NCBI RefSeq assembly: GCF_042650565.1
Contig: NZ_JBHSBH010000009.1
Location: forward strand, 1 to 64,000
Reading direction: 5' to 3'
Origin: Nocardiopsis_B sediminis
Lineage (GTDB): Bacteria > Actinomycetota > Actinomycetes > Streptosporangiales > Streptosporangiaceae
Length of the DNA stretch: 64,000 nucleotides
Shown here one piece after another: positions 52,994 to 61,371 of the stretch; positions within the stretch are counted from its first letter, which is position 1; every line of letters begins with the position of its first letter. Under the pieces are notes generated by a model. The model ran no database searches. It was not told the DNA's origin and saw nothing but the letters and a program-made list of their open reading frames with translations. Made by a program: the position numbers and the translations under genes.

Positions 52994-53662
52994 CTAGTCG
53001 CGTTCGAACCGGAAGCCGACACCCCGCACCGTGGTGATGTACGACGGCTGGTTGGCATCGTCGCCCAGCTTGCGGCGCAGCCACGAGATGTGCATGTCGA
53101 GCGTCTTGGTGGACCCCCACCAGTTGGTGTCCCACACCTCGCGCATGATCTGCTCGCGGGTCACCACCTTGCCTGCGTCGCGCACCAGCACCCGCAGGAG
53201 GTCGAACTCCTTGGTGGTGAGCTGGAGCTCGCGGTCACCCAGCCACGCGCGGCGGGAGTCGTTGTCGATGCGCACCCCGTGCACCACGGGCACCTCGGCG
53301 CCGCCCCGGCGGAGTAAGGCGCGGACCCGGGCGAGGAGCTCGGCGAGCCGGAAGGGCTTGGTGACGTAGTCGTCGGCGCCCGCGTCGAGCCCCACGACGG
53401 TGTCGACCTCGTCGGCGCGCGCGGTGAGGATCAGGATCGGCGTTCCGTGGCCTTCGGCGCGCAGCCGCCGGGCCACTTCGAGGCCGTCCATTTCGGGCAA
53501 TCCGAGATCAAGGACCATGAGGTCGATATCCCCGGCGCGGGCGCGGTCGAGAGTCTCGGTGCCATTGACGGTCACATCGACCGTATACCCTTCGCGGCGC
53601 AGTGCGCGGGCAAGCGGCTCGGAGATCGAAGTATCGTCTTCGGCCAGCAAAACGCAGGTCAT
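52994..53662 (-). CDS. OmpR-family response regulator
   Basis: 222 residues. Receiver domain with VLLAEDDTSISEPL, the phospho-acceptor in LMVLDLGLPEMDGLEV, and conserved Thr and Lys in LILTARAD and YVTKPFRLAEL; the C-terminal winged helix shows LTTKEFDLLRVLVRDAGKVV and the VRGVGFRFE end. It forms a pair with the histidine kinase (51646-52932). ATG 53662 places the first beta strand correctly; the 35-residue longer frame is not supported. Confidence 0.94.
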   Translation of the reverse strand: MTCVLLAEDDTSISEPLARALRREGYTVDVTVNGTETLDRARAGDIDLMVLDLGLPEMDGLEVARRLRAEGHGTPILILTARADEVDTVVGLDAGADDYVTKPFRLAELLARVRALLRRGGAEVPVVHGVRIDNDSRRAWLGDRELQLTTKEFDLLRVLVRDAGKVVTREQIMREVWDTNWWGSTKTLDMHISWLRRKLGDDANQPSYITTVRGVGFRFERD

Positions 53663-53875
53663 GTACCCGATCGTAAGTCGAGTCGGGGGCATTTCCCTAT
53701 TATGCGCGCCGTATGGACCCTGGTTGACCGAAAATACGCATCCCCCATTTCGGACAAAAATCGCCAACCGTTCTGCCGCGACCGGGATCTGTCCTTCCTT
53801 GACCGTAACTTGGCCGAAAGACCGGGGGCGGCGCGGCCATTACGGCGCCCCGCTCCGGAGCCGCAGCGGTGGACA

Positions 53876-54379
53876 TCATGACGGCCGGCCGGCGGCGGGC
53901 GGGGGCGCCTCGGCGGGGCTCGGCGGGAACACCCACGTGCGGTAGGACCAGAAGCGGAACAGGGTGCCCAGGCCCACCCCGATCAGGTTGCCCGAGATGT
54001 TGCGTGAGAGCGGGTCGTCCAGGCCCAGCCCGTAGACCGCCACCCCCACGCAGGCGAGCTGGATGGCCAGTCCGATACCGTTCATCAGGAAGAAGAGCGC
54101 GTACTCCCGGCCCAGGCCGGTCCGCGCGCGGTGCCGGAACGTCCAGAACCGGTTGCCGAGGAACGCCACGAACGTCGCCACCACCACCCCCGCCGCCTGG
54201 CCCGCCAGCGCGGACACCCCGAGCGCCCAGAGCAGGTTGGTCGTGGCGAGCTGCACGACGTAGGCGATGCCCCCGACCGTCCCGAACTTCGCGATCTCGT
54301 GGATGAGGTGGGAGAAGCGCCGGTAGAGAGCTGTCAGCGTCCGCACAAGGGGTTTCCGATCCTTTGCCCAGGTGGTCAC
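53876..54379 (-). CDS. GtrA family membrane protein
   Basis: 167 residues with four membrane segments. The family start FGTVGGIAYVVQLATTNLLW and the TFVAFLGNRFWTFRHR loop, and later GTLFRFWSYRTWVF, are clear. GtrA proteins flip or transfer lipid-linked sugars used in cell-surface glycans. GTG 54379 has no strong ribosome site. It is divergent from purK. Confidence 0.85.
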   Translation of the reverse strand: MTTWAKDRKPLVRTLTALYRRFSHLIHEIAKFGTVGGIAYVVQLATTNLLWALGVSALAGQAAGVVVATFVAFLGNRFWTFRHRARTGLGREYALFFLMNGIGLAIQLACVGVAVYGLGLDDPLSRNISGNLIGVGLGTLFRFWSYRTWVFPPSPAEAPPPAAGRPS

Positions 54380-54456
54380 TACAATTTCGGGGATGCCCCG
54401 GCGGGTCCGCGGCGGCCCCGGCCGCCCCCGTCACGCGAGTCAACGAATGAGGCACT

Positions 54457-55626
54457 GTGAGCGAGAGTAATCGCCCCGTACCCCGCGTCGGTATGGTCGG
54501 CGGCGGGCAGCTGGCCCGGATGACCCACCAGGCCGGGATCTCCCTTGGGGTGGACTTCCGCGTCCTGGCGGCGTCGGCGGGCGACAGCGCGTCCCTGGTC
54601 ACCGGCGGCGTCACCGTGGGCGACGAGCGCGGGGCGCCCGACCTGCTGGCCTTCGCCAAGTCCTGCGACGTCCTCACCTTCGACCACGAGCACGTGCCCG
54701 AGCCCGTGCTGCGCGAGCTGGAGGAGGCCGGCGCCGTCCTGCGGCCCGGCCGCGACGCGCTGGGCTTCGCCCAGGACAAGCTGCGCATGCGCACGCGCGC
54801 CGAGGAGCTGGGCGCCCCCTGCCCCCGCTGGCGCGCCGTCACGACCGCCTCCCACGTCGAGGCGTTCGCCGACCCCGCCCAGGGCGGGACCGGCTGGCCC
54901 GTGGTGCTCAAGGCGGCGCGCGGCGGCTACGACGGCAAGGGCGTGTGGGTCGTGCGCGACGCCGATGAGGCCGCCGGGGTGGTGGCCCGCGCGGCCGCCG
55001 CCGAGGTGCCGTTGCTCGTCGAAGAGCTGGTCGCCTTCGAGCGCGAGCTCGCCGTGCAGGTGGCGCGCTCGCCCTACGGCCAGATCGCGGTCTACCCGGT
55101 GGTCGAAACCGTCCAGCGCGACGGCATCTGCCACGAGGTCATCGCGCCCGCCCCCGGGCTCGACGAGGACAAGGCCGTCCGCGCCCAGGAGCTGGCGATC
55201 GAGCTGGCGCACGCCCTCGGCGTGGTCGGCATGCTCGCGGTGGAGCTGTTCGAGACCGCCGGCGGGGTCGTCGTCAACGAACTGGCCATGCGCCCGCACA
55301 ACTCCGGCCACTGGACCATGGACGGCGCGGTCACCTCCCAGTTCGAGCAGCACCTGCGCGCGGTGCTCGACCTCCCGCTGGGCGCGCCGCGCACCACCGC
55401 GCCCTTCACCGTGATGGCCAACGTCCTCGGCGGCACCGACCCCGATGTGCACGGCCGCTACATTCATGTCATGGCCAAGGACCCCGCGCTGAAGGTGCAC
55501 TTCTACGGCAAGGAGGTCCGTCCCGGCCGCAAGATCGGGCACGTCAACGTCGCCGGCGACGACTACCGCGACCTGCTCGAACGCGCCCGCGACGCCGCCG
55601 CCTACCTCAAGGGAGACCAGCAGTGA
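54457..55626 (+). CDS. purK: N5-carboxyaminoimidazole ribonucleotide synthase
   Basis: 389 residues, ATP-grasp fold. Converts AIR, bicarbonate and ATP to N5-CAIR, purine step 6a. GGGQLARM, TFDHEHVP, LKAARGGYDGKGVWVV, EELVAFERELAVQVAR and NELAMRPHNSGHWTMDG are visible. GTG 54457 is the first start. Its stop overlaps the purE start (GTGA). Confidence 0.96.
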   Translation: MSESNRPVPRVGMVGGGQLARMTHQAGISLGVDFRVLAASAGDSASLVTGGVTVGDERGAPDLLAFAKSCDVLTFDHEHVPEPVLRELEEAGAVLRPGRDALGFAQDKLRMRTRAEELGAPCPRWRAVTTASHVEAFADPAQGGTGWPVVLKAARGGYDGKGVWVVRDADEAAGVVARAAAAEVPLLVEELVAFERELAVQVARSPYGQIAVYPVVETVQRDGICHEVIAPAPGLDEDKAVRAQELAIELAHALGVVGMLAVELFETAGGVVVNELAMRPHNSGHWTMDGAVTSQFEQHLRAVLDLPLGAPRTTAPFTVMANVLGGTDPDVHGRYIHVMAKDPALKVHFYGKEVRPGRKIGHVNVAGDDYRDLLERARDAAAYLKGDQQ

Positions 55627-56162
55627 CCGAGACCGCCCCCACCGTCGGCATCGTCATGGGCAGCGACTCCGACTGGCCCGTCATGCAGGACGCCGCCGCG
55701 GTCCTGGAGGAGTTCGGGGTCTCCTACGAGGCCGACGTCGTCTCCGCGCACCGGATGCCCCACGAGATGATCGCCTACGGCACCGAGGCGGCCGGCCGCG
55801 GGCTCAAGGCGGTCATCGCCGGCGCCGGGGGTGCGGCGCACCTGCCGGGGATGCTGGCCTCGGTGACCACGCTGCCGGTCATCGGCGTGCCGGTGCCGCT
55901 GCGCTACCTCGACGGCATGGACTCGCTGCTGTCGATCGTGCAGATGCCCGCCGGAGTGCCAGTGGCCACGGTCGCGGTCGGCGCGGCCCGCAACGCGGGC
56001 CTGCTGGCGGTGCGCATGCTCGCCGCCCACGACCCCGATCTCACCGAGCGCATGCGCGCCTTCCAGGAGGAACTCCGCTCCCAGGCCCACGCCAAGGGCG
56101 AGCGCCTCCGCTCTCAGGTCACCGGCGGCTCCCCGTCCATGGGCTTCGGCCTGGGCCGGTAG
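55623..56162 (+). CDS. purE: N5-carboxyaminoimidazole ribonucleotide mutase
   Basis: 179 residues. Moves the carboxyl group of N5-CAIR to CAIR. Motifs MGSDSDWPVMQDAA, SAHRMPHEM, AGAGGAAHLPGM and GARNAGLLA are present. GTG 55623 overlaps the purK stop by four bases. The last 49 bases overlap, antisense, the end of the XRE gene at 56114. Confidence 0.96.
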   Translation: MTETAPTVGIVMGSDSDWPVMQDAAAVLEEFGVSYEADVVSAHRMPHEMIAYGTEAAGRGLKAVIAGAGGAAHLPGMLASVTTLPVIGVPVPLRYLDGMDSLLSIVQMPAGVPVATVAVGAARNAGLLAVRMLAAHDPDLTERMRAFQEELRSQAHAKGERLRSQVTGGSPSMGFGLGR

Positions 56163-56380
56163 CGGAGCAGGTCGCCCGGCTGGCAGCCGAGCGCGTCGCA
56201 CAGCCGGGTCAGGGTCGAGAACCGGATCGCCCTGGCCCGGCCGTTCTTCAGCACCGACAGGTTCACCACCGTGACCTGGACCCGCTGTGACAGCTCGGTG
56301 AGCGTCATGCCCCGTTCGCGCAGCAGTTCGTCCAGCCGCACTTCGATAACGGCGTCACCGGCGTCGTCGGCACCGGTCAT
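56114..56380 (-). CDS. Small XRE-family transcriptional regulator (YozG-like)
   Basis: 88 residues. The helix-turn-helix segment reads LRERGMTLTELSQRVQVTVV and NLSVLKNGRARAIRFSTLTR, then LCDALGCQPGDLLRY, the layout of the short YozG-type regulators. It is coupled (TGATG) to the upstream DUF2975 membrane gene; such pairs are common in Gram-positives and are probably autoregulated. Its 3' end overlaps purE antisense. Confidence 0.88.
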   Translation of the reverse strand: MTGADDAGDAVIEVRLDELLRERGMTLTELSQRVQVTVVNLSVLKNGRARAIRFSTLTRLCDALGCQPGDLLRYRPRPKPMDGEPPVT

Positions 56381-56997
56381 CAGATCGTTGCCTCGGCGTC
56401 CTCGCGCAGGTCCACCCCGTGGTGCACGATCTCGGAGATCGCGAGTACCGCCAGGCCGAGGAGGACGACGGCCAACGGCACATCGACGATCGTGTAGAAC
56501 GCGCCGTCCGCCAGGACGAGCGCGGTGAGGGCGGAGCCAACGCCCAGGTTCAGTACCGCCGTGCCCAGGCCGCCGAGCACGGCGAGCATCCCCAGGGCGC
56601 GCAGCCGCCGCGCGACGGTGCGGGTGAAGGGGCCCTCCCAGCGGGCCGAGCGGACGGTGCGGCTCAGCAGGACCGCCCCGGCCAGCCAGAGAGAGACCTC
56701 GGTCGCGTGCAGGACGAGCCACAGCGCCGCCTGCACGGGAGAGGGGTCGGCCACGACCACCTGCGTGTTCCCGTAGAGCTCCGTTCCCGGCGGCAGGAGG
56801 TCCGGGACCGTGCGCGCCGCCTCGGCGTCCAGCGGCACGTCGATCACGTGGTCCTGGAGCGCGAACGGGAACCCGAGGATGATGCCGACCCCGCTGATGA
56901 GCACCAGGCCCAGGATGATCGCGAGTCCGGCGACGAAGAACCGGACCGTTCCGTCGAGGAGGCCGATCCAGGAGGCCGGTCTGTGGGTGGGGGTCAT
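56380..56997 (-). CDS. DUF2975 family membrane protein
   Basis: 205 residues with four membrane segments: FFVAGLAIILGLVLISGVGI, WLVLHATEVSLWLAGAVLL, LGMLAVLGGLGTAVLNLGVG and VDVPLAVVLLGLAVLAISEI. The typical tail VHHGVDLREDAEATI follows. ATG 56997 is preceded by GGAGG at 5 bases and is favoured over ATG 57009. It forms a two-gene unit with the XRE regulator. The function of the family is not known. Confidence 0.88.
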   Translation of the reverse strand: MTPTHRPASWIGLLDGTVRFFVAGLAIILGLVLISGVGIILGFPFALQDHVIDVPLDAEAARTVPDLLPPGTELYGNTQVVVADPSPVQAALWLVLHATEVSLWLAGAVLLSRTVRSARWEGPFTRTVARRLRALGMLAVLGGLGTAVLNLGVGSALTALVLADGAFYTIVDVPLAVVLLGLAVLAISEIVHHGVDLREDAEATI

Positions 56998-57009
56998 GTG
57001 CGCCTCCAT

Positions 57010-57061
57010 GGTATATCGTTCTTCGATAACATCGATAAACGATAAATATCGATATTCGATA
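57010..57061 (-). promoter_or_regulatory. AT-rich promoter/operator of the DUF2975-XRE unit
   Basis: A striking 50-base AT-rich island with CGATA repeated at 57024, 57033, 57040, 57050 and 57057 (spacings 9, 7, 10, 7), several being TATCGATA-like palindromes. It directly precedes the DUF2975-XRE genes and is a natural target for the XRE protein. Confidence 0.55.
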
Positions 57062-57146
57062 CGTCAACCCCTGGGTGGGCGGGCGGCCTGCGCGGTGGTC
57101 CGGGCGCTCCGGTTCGGGGTGCGGTGCCAGGGGTAGGTCTGCGGGC

Positions 57147-57794
57147 ATGCGACGACGCCCGAACTTTCTGAGGCCGTCCGGCGATACCGCCGAGAGTGCG
57201 CCCCCGGCCGGGGGGAGCGCGGGCGGGCCGGCGCCCGGCGGCGGTCCCGCCGGACCCGCCGAGCGCGAACGGGCCGAGAGCCGGCGCGCTCTGGCGCGCG
57301 AGCACGGCTGGGCCTACACCGAGCAGCACCAGCGTGCCATCCACGGCTGGCCGCGCACCGCCCTGCCGCCCGGGCCGCTGGGCCGGGTGCGCAATGAGAT
57401 CAGCGGGCGGCACCGGGGCCGCCCCTTCCGCATGTTCGACTACGTGCGCGGCGGTGAGCAGGGCGCCCCGGCCACGGCCCTGGTGGTCTACGCGATCGGC
57501 CTGCCGGTGCGGGTGCCCTACCTGTACGTGCAGGACCGGTCGGGCGGGGCGCACGACCTTTACGCGGAGAGCCCGGACCGCAGGTTCGCGACGGAGCTGC
57601 TGGCCGACGGGGTCCGCGAGGACATCCGCCGGTTCGCCTTCACCGACCTGGTGCTCGACGGCGACGTCCTCATCTGCACGGGCGACAGCGGAGCCCCGCC
57701 CGAAGGCAGGCCGTTCCTCGACGCCCTCGCCGACGTGGTCGCCCACGTCCCGGCCGACGTCTGGTCGCGGTGGGGTCGGCCCCGGACCCGGTGA
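57147..57794 (+). CDS. Hypothetical protein, actinobacterial
   Basis: 215 residues. A 45-residue Pro/Gly-rich start is followed by a globular domain with REHGWAYTEQHQRAIHGWPR, GRHRGRPFRMFDYVR and IGLPVRVPYLYVQD. No membrane segment is present. Proteins with this look (short REHGW and GRPFxxFDY phrases) occur in other actinobacteria, without function. A stretch of 138 bases upstream separates it from the divergent DUF2975 promoter. Confidence 0.65.
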   Translation: MRRRPNFLRPSGDTAESAPPAGGSAGGPAPGGGPAGPAERERAESRRALAREHGWAYTEQHQRAIHGWPRTALPPGPLGRVRNEISGRHRGRPFRMFDYVRGGEQGAPATALVVYAIGLPVRVPYLYVQDRSGGAHDLYAESPDRRFATELLADGVREDIRRFAFTDLVLDGDVLICTGDSGAPPEGRPFLDALADVVAHVPADVWSRWGRPRTR

Positions 57795-57879
57795 CCCCCG
57801 GGCCCGGTGACCCGCGGATCGGCCGGCCGCTGCCGCATCGCGCCGGCCGTTCCCGCGGCGTGCCCGGCCGGCCGGGGCG

Positions 57880-58293
57880 TCACCCCAGCAGCCGGGGCCA
57901 CTCGATCGCGGGGCAGTGGTCCATGACCATGGTCCGCCCGGCCGCCCGCACGCGCTCGGCGGCGGCCTCGTCGACCACGCCGAGCTGGAACCACACGGTG
58001 CTGATGTCGTCCCGGGCCAGCGCCTCATCGGCGATGGCCCCGGCGTCCTCGGAGCGGCGGAACACGTCGGCGACGTCCACCGGGAACGGGATCTCGGCGA
58101 GGGTCCGGTAGCCCGGCTCCCCGTGCACCGTCGCCGCGCTCGGGTGGACGGGGACGATGCGCTTGCCCTGGGACTGGAGGAACCGCGCCACCCCGTAGGC
58201 GGGCCGGGCGGGGTTGTCGCCGAGCCCGACGACCGCCCACACCTCGCTCTCGCGCAGCACCTGGCGGATGTCGTCGTCGCTGATGTCGCTCAT
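57880..58293 (-). CDS. CoA-binding domain protein (YccU-like)
   Basis: 137 residues. A Rossmann-like fold with VWAVVGLGDNPARPAYGVAR, then RIVPVHPS and VDVADVFRRSED as in the CoA_binding_2 family. The C-terminal MVMDHCPAIEW is well conserved in the family. It probably binds CoA or a related nucleotide; the function is unknown. Confidence 0.88.
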   Translation of the reverse strand: MSDISDDDIRQVLRESEVWAVVGLGDNPARPAYGVARFLQSQGKRIVPVHPSAATVHGEPGYRTLAEIPFPVDVADVFRRSEDAGAIADEALARDDISTVWFQLGVVDEAAAERVRAAGRTMVMDHCPAIEWPRLLG

Positions 58294-58387
58294 GACCCCA
58301 TTGTGCTCCCCCGACCCGTCCCCGCCGCGGCCGCCGCTCCGACCCGGCGGGGGACCGGGGACGGCGGTGCGGTGGAGCGGGCGGCGG

Positions 58388-59725
58388 CTACGGGCGGCCG
58401 AGGGCGCGGTAGGTCCAGCCTCGGGCGCGCCAGTGCTCGGGGTCGAGGGCGTTGCGGCCGTCGACGATCTTGCGTTCGCGCACCATCTTCGCCAGCTCGT
58501 CGGGATCGGCGTCGCGGAACTCCGCCCACTCGGTGAGCAGCAGGACGACCTCGGCGTCGCGCACGGCCTCCAGCATGGAGTGCGCGTACCCCAGATCGGG
58601 GTGGGCGCGCTTGGCGTTCTCCAGCGCCTCGGGGTCGTAGACCGTGACGGCCGCGCCGAGCGAGGAGATCGTGGAGGCGACGTCCAGCGCGGGCGAGTCG
58701 CGGATGTCGTCGGAGTTCGGCTTGAACGCCGCCCCCAGGACGGCGACCGTGCGCCCGGCGAAGCTGCCGCCGATCAGCCCGCGCGCGATGTCGATGGTGC
58801 GCGCCCGGCGGCGCTGGTTGATGGCGTCGACCTCGCGCAGGAACGACAGCGCGGGCTCCACCCCCAGCTCGTCGGCGCGCGCCATGAACGCCCGGATGTC
58901 CTTGGGCAGGCAGCCGCCGCCGAAGCCGAGCCCCGGCCCCAGGAACTTGCCGCCGATCCGGTCGTCGTAGGACAGGGCTTTGGCGAGCTTGATCACGTCG
59001 GCGCCGGCGACCTCCGAGACCTCGGCCATGGCGTTGATGAAGGAGATCTTGGTGGCGAGGAACGCGTTGGCCGACACCTTCACCAGCTCGGCGGTCTGGA
59101 GGTCGGTGACCAGGAACGGGATGCCCTGCTCGATCTGCTGCCCGGACACCTCGCGCATCACCGCCTCGACCCGCTGGGAGCCGGGGGCGGCGCCGATGAC
59201 GATCCGGTTGGGCCGCAGGGTGTCCTCCACCCCGAAGCCCTCGCGCAGGAACTCCGGGCTCCAGCCCAGCTCCACCTGGTCGCCCGCCGGCGCGAGGTCG
59301 GCGATGCGCGCCGCCGCGACGGCCGCCGTGCCGACCGGGACGGTGGACTTGCCGATGACCACGGCCGGGCGGGTGAGCAGCGGGGCCAGGGCGTCGATCG
59401 CGGCGTTGACGAAGGTCAGGTCCGCGGCGTTGGAGTCGGCGCGCTGGGGGGTGCCGACGCAGATGAAGTGCACGTCGGCGAAGTCCGCGACCTCTTGGTA
59501 GTCGGTGGTGAAGCGCAGTCGGCCGTTGGCCAGGTTGCGGCCCAGCACCTCTTCCAGCCCGGGCTCGTAGAAGGGGACCCGGCCCGCGGAGAGGCTGTCG
59601 ACCTTGACCGAGTCGACGTCGAGGCCGAGGACCTCGAAACCGAGTTCGGCCATGCACGCGGCATGCGTCGCGCCCAGGTACCCGGTACCGATGACCGAGA
59701 TCTTGCTGCGCTGCTGTGCGACCAA
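58388..59725 (-). CDS. UDP-glucose/GDP-mannose 6-dehydrogenase family protein, probably UDP-glucose dehydrogenase
   Basis: About 445 residues. Oxidises a nucleotide sugar to the uronate with NAD. The N-terminal site ISVIGTGYLGATHAACMAEL, the GKSTVPVGT and SPEFLREGFGVED motifs, and the catalytic Cys in GFGGGCLPKDIRAFM are intact. A UDP-glucose substrate fits best; the product would feed capsule or wall polysaccharide. The TTG at 59725 is the assumed start; ATG 59770 would add 15 residues and neither has a perfect ribosome site. Confidence 0.92.
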   Translation of the reverse strand: MVAQQRSKISVIGTGYLGATHAACMAELGFEVLGLDVDSVKVDSLSAGRVPFYEPGLEEVLGRNLANGRLRFTTDYQEVADFADVHFICVGTPQRADSNAADLTFVNAAIDALAPLLTRPAVVIGKSTVPVGTAAVAAARIADLAPAGDQVELGWSPEFLREGFGVEDTLRPNRIVIGAAPGSQRVEAVMREVSGQQIEQGIPFLVTDLQTAELVKVSANAFLATKISFINAMAEVSEVAGADVIKLAKALSYDDRIGGKFLGPGLGFGGGCLPKDIRAFMARADELGVEPALSFLREVDAINQRRRARTIDIARGLIGGSFAGRTVAVLGAAFKPNSDDIRDSPALDVASTISSLGAAVTVYDPEALENAKRAHPDLGYAHSMLEAVRDAEVVLLLTEWAEFRDADPDELAKMVRERKIVDGRNALDPEHWRARGWTYRALGRP

Positions 59726-60258
59726 TGCTCCGTCCGTCCTTCCTTGCTGCGCTGCCGCCGCCGACCGCATCGGCGCGCGTCGCCCCGCTGCCGCGGCCCT
59801 GGGATGCTACCGGCGCGTCACAAGGACGGGAGGTAGGTGTCCGCGATGCTGTACGGCCCCGGGTGGCGCGCGCCGCCGCGCTGCGCGACGAAGCCGTCTC
59901 CTGTGAAGATGTGTGTACCCGCTGAGTCTTCTATCGTGCGTCCCCCCGCGTCGGGTTCGCTAACACCCGAAACGCCGCGATCGTCCCGCGGGATGCGCAC
60001 GGACGCCGTGCCGCGGCCCCCCGAGGGGACGCCGCGTGGCGCGGGGCGCCGGAGCACGCCGTGAGGGGAAGGACCCGGCCCGCCGGACGGTGTCCGCCGC
60101 CGAGGGTACCGGCGGATACCGGGTCGGATACAGCTCACCGGGTCGAGTCCGCCGCCAAGAGTACCCACCGGTACCGGATCGTCCGTCCGGACCCGGGGTG
60201 TTCGGGCGTGCCGCCGTGCGCGGCCGCGCACGCCCGGGCCGTGTGCTCGGTCCGCGGG
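59726..60258. other. Intergenic region with a degenerate direct repeat
   Basis: 533 bases. Two imperfect direct repeats of about 36 bases occur at 60091-60126 and 60146-60181 (both contain GTCCGCCGCC and GTACC). A minus-strand frame at its left end (from 59818) has good third positions in its last 35 codons but no start. I count no gene here. Confidence 0.4.
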
Positions 60259-60930
60259 TCAGGGGGAGGGGCGCCCCGGGCCGCCGTCGCCGCCACGCAG
60301 TCTACGGTGCCGCGGCTCGGTCCACGGCGGCTCGCCTGCCGGGCGGCCGGCGGCGGTGTTCCAGTCGCGGATCGGCGTCCCCTCGGCCGGGGTGTGCGAT
60401 GCGCGCTGCTCCGGGCCCTGCCGGGCGGCAGCGGGCGGGTCGCCGTCGAACCGGCGGGCCGCGGGGTAGGGGGAGTCGTCGTCGCCGTCGTCGTCCCCGG
60501 CGAGGCCGGGGCGGTGGCGGGCGCGCCACCGCGACGGCGGCAGGGCGGAGGCGAACAGCAGGCCGCCCACCAGGATGAACAGCGGCCCCCAGGGGAACCA
60601 CGGTGCGCCGCCGCCGGGCGGTTCCAAGTAGCCGGGCACGACCGGCACGGGCCACGGGGTGGCGTCGAGCACGCCCAGCGCGGCCAGCGCGAGCCCGGGC
60701 ACCGCGGCGGCGAGCGGCGACAGCCGCGACCCTGTCAGGAACCCGATGACCACGGCGAGCACCCCGAGCGCGACCAGCGGCGGGACCGCCTCCGGTACCC
60801 GCGGGACGTCGTCGATGCCGACGCCGTAGACCGATGGCCAATGGGGCGCCCACGCCAGCCCGAACCCGGCCACGGGGACGGCGGCGATGCCGAGGAGGAA
60901 TCCGAACAGGTGCCGTGAGCCGTTGGACAT
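60259..60930 (-). CDS. Hypothetical four-helix membrane protein (paralog of 61372-62010)
   Basis: 223 residues with four membrane segments: HLFGFLLGIAAVPVAGFGLA, VPPLVALGVLAVVIGFLTG, LSPLAAAVPGLALAALGVL and WFPWGPLFILVGGLLFASAL. A 90-residue hydrophilic tail with acidic and Pro runs follows. The arrangement (GxRLSPLxAxVPG after helix 2 and SxxPSRW after helix 4) is the same as in the protein at 61372-62010, so the two are paralogs. ATG 60930 follows GAGGAG. Function unknown. Confidence 0.75.
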   Translation of the reverse strand: MSNGSRHLFGFLLGIAAVPVAGFGLAWAPHWPSVYGVGIDDVPRVPEAVPPLVALGVLAVVIGFLTGSRLSPLAAAVPGLALAALGVLDATPWPVPVVPGYLEPPGGGAPWFPWGPLFILVGGLLFASALPPSRWRARHRPGLAGDDDGDDDSPYPAARRFDGDPPAAARQGPEQRASHTPAEGTPIRDWNTAAGRPAGEPPWTEPRHRRLRGGDGGPGRPSP

Positions 60931-61152
60931 GGCGCGGTCTCCTCGTCGCCGGGCACTGCACTGGGGGGCTCCCACGCTAACCCGCGAGGGTGCCCGAAGA
61001 CCAGAACGTGACGATGGGAACCGGAATGGGATGAGATGTGCCGGGACGGCGGGCCGGGGGGACGGGCGGCGTGCCGGTCCGCACCGGTCGTCCTCGGCGT
61101 GGGGCACGATGAGGGCCGGCGGCCTGCGAACCGGAACACAGGAGGGGCGGAG

Positions 61153-61368
61153 ATGGCGGATCACGACGCCGCGGAGGACACGGAGTTCCCGCACGGAATC
61201 GGCAAGGTGGCCCGTCGCGAACTGGCGGCTCACGGCTACACGCGCTACGAGCAGCTGACGCGCGTCACGCCCGCGGACCTCCTTGCGATCCACGGTGTGG
61301 GCCCCAAAGCGGTGCGGATCCTCGGCGCGGAGCTCGCGGCGCGGGGCCTGTCCTTCGCCGCCGGCTGA
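61153..61368 (+). CDS. Small helix-hairpin-helix protein
   Basis: 71 residues. The core GIGKVARRELAAHGYTRYEQ followed by LLAIHGVGPKAVRILGAEL is a helix-hairpin-helix, a non-specific DNA-binding element or one found in RNA polymerase-tail-like proteins. A short acidic N-terminus precedes. GGAGGGGCGGAG comes just before the ATG. It lies between two paralogous membrane genes and runs convergent with 61372, with only 3 bases between. Confidence 0.8.
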   Translation: MADHDAAEDTEFPHGIGKVARRELAAHGYTRYEQLTRVTPADLLAIHGVGPKAVRILGAELAARGLSFAAG

Positions 61369-61371
61369 CCC

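Noticed and set aside
59818..60231. A minus-strand ORF of 137 codons upstream of the UDP-glucose dehydrogenase
   Set aside because: Only the last third looks coding; the start portion is Arg/Pro-rich and crosses the direct repeats.
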